A stretch of DNA of 5,951 nucleotides from Verrucomicrobiaceae bacterium (GCA_027483005.1 JAIXVN010000435.1:1-5951), one strand, 5' to 3'. Positions 1 to 5,727 are shown, counted from the stretch's first letter. A program made the numbers and translations. The notes: generated by a model not told the origin, from the sequence alone.

Positions 1-206
1 CGCTCGGTGCCGGCCTTGCGAAGGGTGTTGTACTGCTCGGGCGAGAGGATCTTTTTCCACTCCTCATCGGTCTTCTCGACCTTGCCTTCAGGTTGGGCGG
101 GGGCTTTCTCGGAGATTTCCATTGGTTTTTCAGCGTTGCAGGCCCCCAGCATCAGCGGAAGCACAAGTGCGGCGAGCCAGCGGGGTGGGATCATGGTGGG
201 AATCAT
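1..206 (-). CDS. msrB: Lipoprotein peptide-methionine (R)-S-oxide reductase MsrB, 3' part cut by window edge
   Basis: MsrB reduces methionine-R-sulfoxide in oxidised proteins back to methionine. Only the first 68 codons are in the window. They show a start MIPTMIPPRW, a hydrophobic stretch, and a lipobox LMLGAC with the lipidated cysteine at residue 23. A Glu/Lys/Pro-rich linker follows, then the sequence KTDEEWKKILSPEQYNTLRKAGTE (in two parts: KTDEEWKKILS at 45-55 and PEQYNTLRKAGTE at 56-68). This matches the usual N-terminus of the SelR/MsrB domain. The start at 206 is preferred over the in-frame ATG at 194 because AAGGA lies 7 nt upstream of it. The catalytic Cys and zinc CxxC pairs would lie beyond the left edge and cannot be checked. 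The signal and lipobox imply an envelope-anchored enzyme acting outside the cytoplasm. The residue after Cys23 is Asn, not Asp, so outer-membrane sorting is plausible by the enterobacterial rule (inference). It lies 41 bp downstream of the ABC ATPase on the same strand, so co-transcription is possible. Confidence 0.85.
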   Translation of the reverse strand, partial: MIPTMIPPRWLAALVLPLMLGACNAEKPMEISEKAPAQPEGKVEKTDEEWKKILSPEQYNTLRKAGTE

Positions 207-213
207 ACGCGTA

Positions 214-218
214 TCCTT
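214..218 (-). promoter_or_regulatory. Ribosome binding site of msrB
   Basis: Read on the minus strand this is AAGGA, 7 nt before the ATG at 206. It is the best-placed Shine-Dalgarno site in the window and decides the msrB start against the internal ATG at 194. It sits in the 41-bp gap after the ABC ATPase gene. Confidence 0.6.
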
Positions 219-247
219 GAGACGTGCAACCCGGCGGAAAATTCCGC

Positions 248-1066
248 TCAAGCGGCGGATTCTCCCGCGAGGCGCGGGATGGCGGCCAGCAGGCGCTTGG
301 TGTAATCGTTCTGCGGGTGGTGGAAGACCTCGTCGGCGGTGCCGGATTCGACGATTTTCCCCTTGTACATCACCGCGATGCGGTCGGCCAGATAGTGGAC
401 CACGCCGAGGTCATGGGAAATGAAGACCAGGGTCAGGCCGAGATCCTTCTGGAGCTGTTTGAGAAGATTGAGGATCTGCGACTGGATCGAGACATCGAGG
501 GCGGAGACCGGTTCGTCCGCAATGATCAGCTTGGGTTCCGGGGCAAGAGCGCGGGCGATCGCGATGCGTTGGCGTTGTCCGCCGGAGAACTCATGCGGAT
601 ATTTTTTCATCATCTGGGCATCGAGCCCGACGGTGGCCATGAGCGTCTCGACGCGTTCGGTGAGCGCTTTTCCTTTCGCGCCGGGATGGCGTTGACGGAT
701 GGCTTCGGAAAGGGTCGAGAACACGGTCATCCTCGGATTGAGGGAGGCGTAGGGATCCTGGAAGACCATCTGGAAATCGAGCCGACGCTTGCGGATTTCG
801 CGCGGGGAAAGCCGGGAGAGATCCTCGCCATCGAGAATGAAGGTGCCGGAGGTCGGCGGGATGAGCTGCATCAGGGTCCGGGAAAGGGTGGACTTGCCAC
901 AACCGGATTCGCCGACCAGCCCGAGGATTTCGCCCTTTTCGATGGTCAAGCTGACTCCGTCCACCGCGCGGATCGTTTCCGTGCCGGAGGAGAACAAGCC
1001 GCCGGAGCGCTTGGTGAAGTGCTTGCAGAGATCCCGGATTTCCAGATAGGCCACGGTGGAATCCAT
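248..1066 (-). CDS. Oligopeptide/dipeptide-type ABC transporter ATP-binding protein (OppF/DppF-like)
   Basis: This 272-residue ATPase would power import through an inner-membrane peptide-type ABC permease. Visible motifs are Walker A GESGCGKST (52-60), Q-loop VFQDPYASLNP (Q103), signature SGGQRQR (161-167), Walker B LIIADEP (180-186), D-loop SALD and H-loop SHD (H218). The phrases VFQDPYASLNPRMT and DEPVSALDVSIQSQILNLL are typical of the OppD/OppF/DppD/DppF family. The C-terminus has the family's oligopeptide-type signature in the form HHPQNDYTKRLLAAIP, then stops. This is shorter than typical OppF (about 320-335 residues), so the C-terminal extension is minimal. The start at 1066 (MDSTVAYLEIRDL) is chosen because the ATPase fold begins there. 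The longer frame up to 1210 adds 48 low-complexity residues and would run into the divergent gene. No clear Shine-Dalgarno site precedes 1066. No permease or OppD partner lies beside it, so the transported substrate is unknown. The family assignment is strong; the substrate is not. Confidence 0.9.
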   Translation of the reverse strand: MDSTVAYLEIRDLCKHFTKRSGGLFSSGTETIRAVDGVSLTIEKGEILGLVGESGCGKSTLSRTLMQLIPPTSGTFILDGEDLSRLSPREIRKRRLDFQMVFQDPYASLNPRMTVFSTLSEAIRQRHPGAKGKALTERVETLMATVGLDAQMMKKYPHEFSGGQRQRIAIARALAPEPKLIIADEPVSALDVSIQSQILNLLKQLQKDLGLTLVFISHDLGVVHYLADRIAVMYKGKIVESGTADEVFHHPQNDYTKRLLAAIPRLAGESAA

Positions 1067-1211
1067 GCATGGAGCGGGACTTCTGACACGGAAAAAGTTG
1101 GAAATCTGCGGGATGGCTGGTGGCCAGGAAGGCCAGCCGGAAGACCCTGCGAGGTTTGGCTGGTATTCTTCGGGCGGATCAGGAGAAGATGGGCCAACCT
1201 TGAAGGACATG
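1067..1211. promoter_or_regulatory. Divergent intergenic region between the ABC ATPase and the zinc-knuckle protein
   Basis: These 145 bp must hold the promoters of both divergent genes. A possible hairpin pairs GGCTGG (1115-1120) with CCAGCC (1133-1138), with an alternative TGGCC/GGCCA pairing inside. On the plus strand TGGTATTCT (1161-1169) resembles an extended -10 box, but no convincing -35 box stands at 16-18 bp. I cannot assign start sites. GAAGGA at 1202-1207 is a possible ribosome site for the plus-strand gene. Confidence 0.35.
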
Positions 1212-1700
1212 ATGACGAAAGCGTTTCAGGCCCTGGTCCTGCTGGTCGCCACCGCTGCGGCCCAGGAAAGCGATTTCAAGGAGGTCAAGGAGCCCGAGAA
1301 GCAGGAGGAACCTGCCAAGCCGCCATTGCCCGCGAAGCAGGAGGAACCCGAGGGTCCGGGCAAGGCCAGAAAGGAGCAGGGAAAGATTGTGTCACCCCAG
1401 ACCGAGTATCCGGTCAGGAACATTGGCAAAACGGATCCTCGCTTCGTGGCCCTCCACAAGGAACTGGCCTCGTCGAATCCGGGGCTGACTCTCGATTCGC
1501 TTTATTCCCGTCTTCTGGCTGGAGAGACCTTTCGTCTCGAGCGTCCCGACAAGCCTGCCGTTTGCAAAGGCTGCAACGGCTTCGGAAAGGTCCCGGACAA
1601 GGGGTCGTCCTACCGTTCAAAGGACGGCAAGCTGGAGTGCCCGGAATGCAAGGGCGTCGGCAAGCTCGACAGCGTGCGGGTGATCCTCATCAAGTGGTGA
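1212..1700 (+). CDS. Small exported protein with paired CxxCxGxG zinc-knuckle motifs
   Basis: I do not recognise this 162-residue protein as a named family. Residues 1-17 (MTKAFQALVLLVATAAA) form a Sec-type signal peptide with a likely cut after AAA. Residues 20-60 are a charged Glu/Lys/Pro linker containing a near-repeat (KQEEPAKPP, AKQEEPEGP). Residues 75-110 look folded and mostly helical. The C-terminus carries CKGCNGFGKV (C118, C121) and CPECKGVGKL (C143, C146), two CxxCxGxG motifs 25 residues apart. In DnaJ such motifs pair to hold one zinc ion and bind unfolded protein, so one zinc site is expected here. No J domain is present. A role in periplasmic protein folding or redox would be a guess. 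The ATG at 1212 is preferred over the adjacent ATG at 1209 because GAAGGA is 4 nt from the former and only 1 nt from the latter. The gene converges on the next one with a 19-bp gap. Confidence 0.75.
   Translation: MTKAFQALVLLVATAAAQESDFKEVKEPEKQEEPAKPPLPAKQEEPEGPGKARKEQGKIVSPQTEYPVRNIGKTDPRFVALHKELASSNPGLTLDSLYSRLLAGETFRLERPDKPAVCKGCNGFGKVPDKGSSYRSKDGKLECPECKGVGKLDSVRVILIKW
1298..1348 (+). repeat. Short direct repeat in the linker coding region of the zinc-knuckle gene
   Basis: A 15-bp sequence GAAGCAGGAGGAACC occurs at 1298-1312 and again exactly at 1334-1348. The copies are 36 bp (12 codons) apart and in the same frame. They encode the repeated KQEEP of the charged linker. The repeat probably arose by local duplication and has no obvious function beyond linker length. 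Confidence 0.7.
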
Positions 1701-1719
1701 TCCCCGATCGCCGCGCCGC

Positions 1720-2547
1720 TCACTTGATTTCCATGCCGCTCTTCGGCGAGATCCACTTGAGCACCTTGCCGCCCTTGATCAGGGCCTTCGCCTGGACGTT
1801 CTTGACTCCGAAAATGGTCTCCGCGCTGTAGTCCACCAGGCCGGTTTGATAGGTTTCCCCATCGATCTTCTCTTCGCCCGTGGCTTTCCAGGAGGTCGCC
1901 TTGTCGGCCACGAATTCCTTGATGAGCCCGCTCTTGTAGCTGTCCTGCATGATCTTGACGACGTCGGACTCTCCAAGGACGGCAGGTGTCGCCGGGGTCG
2001 GAGTGGGCTCTGGCATCACCGGCTCAGGCTTGGATTCCCCACTTGTCGCCACTTCGGGCTCGGGAGTCGGAGTGGGCGTGGGTTCCGTGACGGGTGGGGG
2101 AGTGGGGACCACTGGAGATGGCTCGGGCTGCTTCGCCACCACCGGCTTCGGCGGATTGGCGGCAAGCTGCTGGACGAGATCGGTTCCGCGAATCGCCACT
2201 TTCCCTTCGTAGGGGCCGGCCCCGGGGCTGATGACCAGATTCTGGCCCTCGATCCGTAGACCCTTGACCTTGGCTCCGGCAGGGATCTGCATTTTGGGGG
2301 CCGCCACGTTGGTCGGGTCACCCACTTCGGCCGCCACCTTGAGCAGGATCTGCTCGGGAAGCTGCTCCGGCTGCAGGCCGCTCAGATCGACGGGGGAAAC
2401 GACCTCCTCCTCGACCACCGGCTCCTTGACCACGACGACCTTCGCCTTCGGGGCCTCTCCGGTCAGGCTTTCGCGGAGTGAGGGCTCGAGGACATAGCCA
2501 GCAGCACCGGCCGCGCCGATTCCGAGAAGCATGGGAAACCAGTTCAT
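1720..2547 (-). CDS. Membrane-anchored protein with Pro/Thr/Glu-rich linker, function unknown
   Basis: This 275-residue protein matches no named family I can identify. It starts MNWFPMLLGIGAAGAAGYVL, one N-terminal membrane segment (about 4-20) rich in Gly and Ala. There is no lipobox, so an uncleaved anchor with the rest in the periplasm is likely. Residues 33-53 are charged and Val-rich. Residues 55-130 look like a small beta-rich domain (VAAPKMQIPAGAKVKGLRI, then EGKVAIRGTDL). Residues 132-190 are a Pro/Thr/Glu linker with PTPTPTPEPE-type repeats, such as crosses a cell envelope. Residues 191-275 form a second compact domain ending in QAKALIKGGKVLKWISPKSGMEIK (two parts: 252-265 and 266-275). 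The start at 2547 is chosen because it places the membrane segment at the N-terminus. The frame extends to 2664 but that part reads through the heptad repeats. No Shine-Dalgarno site is evident. It is divergent from polA and convergent with the zinc-knuckle gene. Confidence 0.7.
   Translation of the reverse strand: MNWFPMLLGIGAAGAAGYVLEPSLRESLTGEAPKAKVVVVKEPVVEEEVVSPVDLSGLQPEQLPEQILLKVAAEVGDPTNVAAPKMQIPAGAKVKGLRIEGQNLVISPGAGPYEGKVAIRGTDLVQQLAANPPKPVVAKQPEPSPVVPTPPPVTEPTPTPTPEPEVATSGESKPEPVMPEPTPTPATPAVLGESDVVKIMQDSYKSGLIKEFVADKATSWKATGEEKIDGETYQTGLVDYSAETIFGVKNVQAKALIKGGKVLKWISPKSGMEIK
1978..2154 (-). repeat. Low-complexity Pro-Thr/Pro-Glu repeat-coding stretch
   Basis: This is the DNA for residues 132-190 of the membrane-anchored protein. 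It is a degenerate hexamer-type repetition giving alternating Pro with Thr, Glu or Val. Such stretches change length readily by slippage between strains. The spacing role is inferred from composition only. Confidence 0.6.
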
Positions 2548-2678
2548 TGTTGGAGTGATACGTAGCGGCTCCCCCCCGATCTTGGGAAGAATTTTCGCGA
2601 GGAGACCTGGGGCCGCTTTTCGTGCGTTCTCCCCCTTTGGCACTTGGAACTTGGCCCTTGGCACTCTCTCTTTCCCGC
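2548..2678. promoter_or_regulatory. Divergent intergenic region upstream of polA
   Basis: These 131 bp lie between the starts of polA and the divergent membrane-protein gene and must contain promoters for both. They hold a run of seven C (2571-2577) and four 7-bp tandem units (2637-2664). No purine-rich ribosome site precedes the polA ATG; the last 14 bp are pyrimidine-rich. On the minus strand, TACGTA about 20 bp before the membrane-protein start is a weak -10 candidate. I cannot define either promoter with confidence. Confidence 0.4.
2637..2664 (+). repeat. Four tandem heptamers TTGGNNC upstream of polA
   Basis: Four consecutive 7-bp units start with TTGG and end in C: TTGGCAC (2637 and 2658), TTGGAAC (2644) and TTGGCCC (2651). 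The array ends 14 bp before the polA ATG. TTGGCA differs by one base from the -35 consensus TTGACA, so the array could supply several overlapping -35-like hexamers (inference). Short tandemly repeated heptamers are known as dispersed repeats in cyanobacteria, and I recall similar TTGG heptamers in Verrucomicrobiota. Confidence 0.75.
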
Positions 2679-5504
2679 ATGCCCCGCCTCTTCCTGCTCG
2701 ATGGCATGGCGCTCGTCTATCGGGCCCATTTCGCCTTCATCCAGAACCCGATCCGAAACTCGAAGGGCGTCAACACCTCCGCGCTCTACGGGTTCATCAA
2801 CACCCTGCTGACGATTCTGGAAAAGGAAAAGCCGACCCACCTCGGCGTGGCCTTCGATACCTCCGCGCCGACCGCCCGGCACGTGAAATACCCGGCCTAC
2901 AAGGCCCAGCGCGATGAAATGCCGGAGGAGCTGGCGGCCGCGATCCCGGAGGTGAAGCGACTCTGCACCGCCTTCCACATTCCCGTCATCGAGCTCGACG
3001 GCTACGAGGCCGACGACCTCATCGGCACCCTGTCTCTCCGCGCGGATGCCGCCGGATTCGAGACCTTCATGGTGACCCCGGACAAGGACTTCGCCCAGCT
3101 CCTCAGTCCCACCACCTTCATGTGGAAACCGGGAAAGAAAGGCTCCGATCATGAAATCATCGGCCTGCCCCAGCTTCCGGAAATCTGGGGCGTGCAGGAC
3201 CCGCATCAGATCATCGACCTGCTCGGGTTGATGGGTGACACGGTGGACAACATCCCCGGCGTTCCAGGCATCGGCCCGAAGACCGCCCAGAAGCTGATCG
3301 CGGACTTCGGTTCGATCGAGACCCTGCTGACAAGAACCTCCGAGCTGAAGGGCAAACAGAAGGAGAACCTGGAGACCTTCGCCGAGCAGGCCCTGCTTTC
3401 CAAGGATCTCGCCACGATCGACCGCCAGGTGCCGTTCGATGTGAGCTGGGAGGATCTCTTGATTTCCCAGCGCGACGACGAGGCGGTGAAGGCCTTGTTC
3501 ACCGAATTCGAGTTCCGCACGCTGACCAAGCGGCTCTTTGGTGAAAGCGCCGTCGTTTCCGCCGATGACGGCCAGCCTGCCGGTGATGCGGCCCCCACGC
3601 TCTTCGATTCCTTCAAGACCATCACCGACGTCCCGCACACTTATCATCTCGCCGACACTCCGGAGAAACAAGCCGAGCTCTTTGGCAAACTCGCCGCACA
3701 AGCCAAGTTCTGCTTCGACATCGAAACCACCTCCCTCGACCGCTTCGAGGCGAAGCTGTTAGGCATCGCCTTCTCCTGGAAAGCCCACGAAGGCTGGTAC
3801 CTTCCCATCCACGACCTCCCATCCCAGATCCACGATCTCCGCACCGCGCTCTCCAGCCCTGCGGAAAAGATCGGCCACAACCTGAAATACGATCTCTCCG
3901 TCCTCCAGCACCTCGGCATCGAGGTCGCCGGGCCCTTCTACGACACCATGCTCGCCCACGCGCTGGTCTTCCCCGAGCAGCGCCACACGATGGACTACCT
4001 CAGCGAAACCCTGCTCGGCTACAAGCCGATCAAGCTCCTCGACATCGCCTCTTCCTCTCACCCCACTTCTCTCAACTCCCAACCCTCCGACGATCTCTTC
4101 GCCTTCGCGGAAACCAAGAAGGCCAGCAAGGAACTCGACATCGCCGCCATCCCGGTGGCCGTCCTAGGCGAGTACGCCGCCGAGGATGCCGACGTCACCT
4201 GGCAGCTTTCGGAAACGCTCCGGCCGATGCTCGCCGGACAGGAAAAGGTCCTCCACGACATCGAGTGCCCCTTGCTGCCGGTTCTCGTCCGCATGGAAAT
4301 GGAAGGCATCGCCATCGATCCCGCCGCGCTCGTCGAGATCGGTGGTCAGCTCCAGCTCCGCATCGATGAACTCACGAAGTCGATCGCCGTCCACGCAGGT
4401 CGTCCCTTCAACCTCAACTCACCCAAGCAGCTCGGCGAAATCCTCTTCAACGAACTCGGCCTGGCCGACAAGGCGAAGAAAACCAAGACCGGCCAGTTCA
4501 AGACCGACGAGCAGACCCTCGCCACCTTCGCCGGCAAGCACCCGATCATCGACGAGATCCTCGAATACCGCGAGGCCACGAAACTGAAAGGCACCTACCT
4601 CGACGCCCTGCCCGGCCACATCGTCCAGGAAACCGGTCGCATCCACACCCAGTTCCATCAGCTCGTCGCCGCCACCGGTCGCCTCGCCTCCACCGACCCA
4701 AACCTCCAGAACATCCCCGTCCGCTCCACCCTGGGCCGGCAGATCCGCAAAGCCTTCGTCCCTCGCTCGGACTCTTCCATCGCCCATCCCCAATCCCCGA
4801 TCTCCTATCTCCTCCTCAGTTGCGACTACTCCCAGATCGAGCTCCGCATCATGGCCGCACTGGCGAACGATGCCTCGATGATCGAGGCCTTCCGTGAAAA
4901 CCGCGACATCCACACCGCCACGGCCGCCAAGGTCTGGGGCGTGGCCGAGGACGAGGTCACCCGCGAGCAGCGCAGCGGCGCGAAGATGGTGAACTTCGGC
5001 ATCATCTACGGCATCTCCGCCTTCGGACTCAGCCAACGTCTCGCCATCCCGCGCACCGAGGCCGCCGAGATCATCGAGAGCTATTTCCGACAGTATCCGG
5101 CGATCAAGGAGTTCATGGACCGCACCATCCTCGAAGCCCGCGAATGCGGATACGTCGAAACCCTCACTGGCCGCCGCCGCTACTTCCCGGACCTCACTTC
5201 CGGAAATCAGAGCATCCGGGGAAATGCCGAGCGCGCCGCCATCAACACCCCCATCCAGGGCAGCGCCGCCGACATGATCAAGCTCGCCATGATCCGCATC
5301 GACGCCCTGCTTCGTGAATCCTCCGCGAAATCCAGGATGCTCCTCCAGGTCCACGACGAACTCGTCTTCGACCTCGCCCTTGAGGAAAAGGAAAGCCTCG
5401 TCCCAAAGCTCCTCGATCTCATGCAGACCGCCCTGCCTCTGCCGAACGGCGTCCCCATCCTCGTCGAGCACGGCACCGGCCCCAACTGGCTGGCCGCGCA
5501 CTGA
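2679..5504 (+). CDS. polA: DNA polymerase I
   Basis: Pol I fills gaps, removes RNA primers from Okazaki fragments and works in excision repair. The 941-residue protein (E. coli 928) has all three domains. The 5'-3' nuclease (about 1-290) keeps D8, D60, YEADD (D112, D113), TPDKD (D135, D137) and GDTVDNIPGVPGIGPKTA (D187, D190 plus helix-hairpin-helix). The 3'-5' exonuclease (about 320-515) keeps DIET (D347, E349), NLKYD (D405) and YAAED (Y499, D503), so proofreading should be active, unlike in Taq. The polymerase domain has motif A DYSQIELR (D716), motif B RSGAKMVNFGIIYG (K769, F773, Y777) and motif C VHDE (D893). Phe at 773 predicts discrimination against dideoxynucleotides. The start at 2679 (MPRLFLLDGMALVYRAHF) matches the family; the 19 codons upstream read through heptad repeats. 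Oddities: extra residues at about 458-472 and 697-712, both coded by 7-bp periodic DNA. It is transcribed alone, divergent from its left neighbour. Confidence 0.98.
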   Translation: MPRLFLLDGMALVYRAHFAFIQNPIRNSKGVNTSALYGFINTLLTILEKEKPTHLGVAFDTSAPTARHVKYPAYKAQRDEMPEELAAAIPEVKRLCTAFHIPVIELDGYEADDLIGTLSLRADAAGFETFMVTPDKDFAQLLSPTTFMWKPGKKGSDHEIIGLPQLPEIWGVQDPHQIIDLLGLMGDTVDNIPGVPGIGPKTAQKLIADFGSIETLLTRTSELKGKQKENLETFAEQALLSKDLATIDRQVPFDVSWEDLLISQRDDEAVKALFTEFEFRTLTKRLFGESAVVSADDGQPAGDAAPTLFDSFKTITDVPHTYHLADTPEKQAELFGKLAAQAKFCFDIETTSLDRFEAKLLGIAFSWKAHEGWYLPIHDLPSQIHDLRTALSSPAEKIGHNLKYDLSVLQHLGIEVAGPFYDTMLAHALVFPEQRHTMDYLSETLLGYKPIKLLDIASSSHPTSLNSQPSDDLFAFAETKKASKELDIAAIPVAVLGEYAAEDADVTWQLSETLRPMLAGQEKVLHDIECPLLPVLVRMEMEGIAIDPAALVEIGGQLQLRIDELTKSIAVHAGRPFNLNSPKQLGEILFNELGLADKAKKTKTGQFKTDEQTLATFAGKHPIIDEILEYREATKLKGTYLDALPGHIVQETGRIHTQFHQLVAATGRLASTDPNLQNIPVRSTLGRQIRKAFVPRSDSSIAHPQSPISYLLLSCDYSQIELRIMAALANDASMIEAFRENRDIHTATAAKVWGVAEDEVTREQRSGAKMVNFGIIYGISAFGLSQRLAIPRTEAAEIIESYFRQYPAIKEFMDRTILEARECGYVETLTGRRRYFPDLTSGNQSIRGNAERAAINTPIQGSAADMIKLAMIRIDALLRESSAKSRMLLQVHDELVFDLALEEKESLVPKLLDLMQTALPLPNGVPILVEHGTGPNWLAAH
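3807..3841 (+). repeat. Five 7-bp periodic units inside polA, exonuclease domain
   Basis: The tract divides into heptads close to ATCCCCG: ATCCACG at 3807 and again at 3828, ACCTCCC at 3814, ATCCCAG at 3821 and ATCTCCG at 3835. It encodes residues 377-388, in which IHDL repeats with a 7-residue spacing (21 bp, three heptads). It lies between the Exo I and Exo II motifs. This is the weakest of the three coding tracts because its units diverge most. Confidence 0.5.
4055..4089 (+). repeat. Five 7-bp periodic units inside polA, before Exo III
   Basis: The heptads are CTCTCAC (4055), CCCACTT (4062), CTCTCAA (4069), CTCCCAA (4076) and CCCTCCG (4083). They encode SSHPTSLNSQPS (459-470), a Ser/Pro/Asn loop unlike the rest of the enzyme. 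It lies between the KLLDIAS segment and the Exo III helix. Peptides of the form TLNSQPS are what CTCTCAA-type heptads give when translated. This supports a repeat origin of the loop. Confidence 0.65.
4779..4813 (+). repeat. Five 7-bp tandem units inside polA, just before motif A
   Basis: Five clean units of consensus ATCYCCN lie head to tail: ATCGCCC (4779), ATCCCCA (4786), ATCCCCG (4793) and ATCTCCT (4800 and 4807). They encode IAHPQSPISYLL (701-712). This lies between IRKAF and the motif A DYSQIELR. E. coli Pol I has 11 residues between AF and DYS; this protein has 22. The array coincides with the extra length. Confidence 0.75.
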
Positions 5505-5661
5505 CCGAATCGTTCGTAGTTCCGCCCTTCAGGGGGATTCTTCCGCACGGAGCGATCCCGCATGAGGCAAACGCGGCGAGGTGCCGACTGCCCCTCTGAT
5601 TCCACCACGGCCGCATCATTCTTACTCTTTTATCCAAGCGGGCATCGTGGCCCTGGACTGC
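5505..5661. other. Intergenic stretch after polA with no gene
   Basis: I see no credible coding region in these 157 bp. Around 5513-5545 there is a degenerate hairpin (CCGCCC, loop TTCA, then GGGGG, with mismatches), with TTCCGCACGGA-like short pairings after it. No T-run follows, so it is not a convincing intrinsic terminator. The stretch reads like a decayed copy of a dispersed palindromic repeat that I recall from Verrucomicrobiota, which a genome-wide search could confirm. Confidence 0.35.
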
Positions 5662-5706
5662 GGAGACTTGTCCTCCCCGTTACCCACATCTTGGGATTCG
5701 AGGGCC

Positions 5707-5716
5707 ACAGGCCTGT
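5707..5716. repeat. Perfect 10-bp palindrome in the left half of the element
   Basis: ACAGGCCTGT is its own reverse complement. It lies just inside the left 34-bp arm, in the zone where the two halves of the large palindrome have diverged. It could be a recognition site or chance in a GGCC-rich repeat. Confidence 0.45.
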
Positions 5717-5727
5717 TACGATACCAG

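Noticed and set aside
234..247. Small hairpin GCGGA/TCCGC just after the ABC ATPase stop
   Set aside because: The 5-bp stem has no T-run on the minus strand and lies just before the msrB ribosome site, so a terminator call is not supported.
1164..1169. Extended -10-like TGGTATTCT upstream of the zinc-knuckle gene
   Set aside because: No acceptable -35 hexamer stands at the right distance, and one loose -10 match is expected by chance.
1067..1210. 48-residue N-terminal extension of the ABC ATPase
   Set aside because: The added residues are Pro/Ser-rich, match nothing in the family and would overlap the promoter and start of the divergent gene.
1701..1719. Terminator between the convergent genes
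   Set aside because: The 19-bp gap has no stem-loop or T-run. Any terminator would have to lie within the coding ends, and I could not see one.
224..1831. A 535-codon plus-strand frame
   Set aside because: It is the antisense of the ABC ATPase for most of its length and then runs out of frame through the zinc-knuckle gene. The ATPase motifs on the minus strand are decisive.
2544..3701. A 385-codon minus-strand frame opposite the start of polA
   Set aside because: Its composition is typical of antisense translation, and it overlaps the well-supported 5'-3' nuclease domain of polA.
4419..5501. A 360-codon minus-strand frame opposite polA
   Set aside because: It is a shadow of polA in GC-rich DNA with strong third-position bias. 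polA motifs A, B and C lie exactly opposite.
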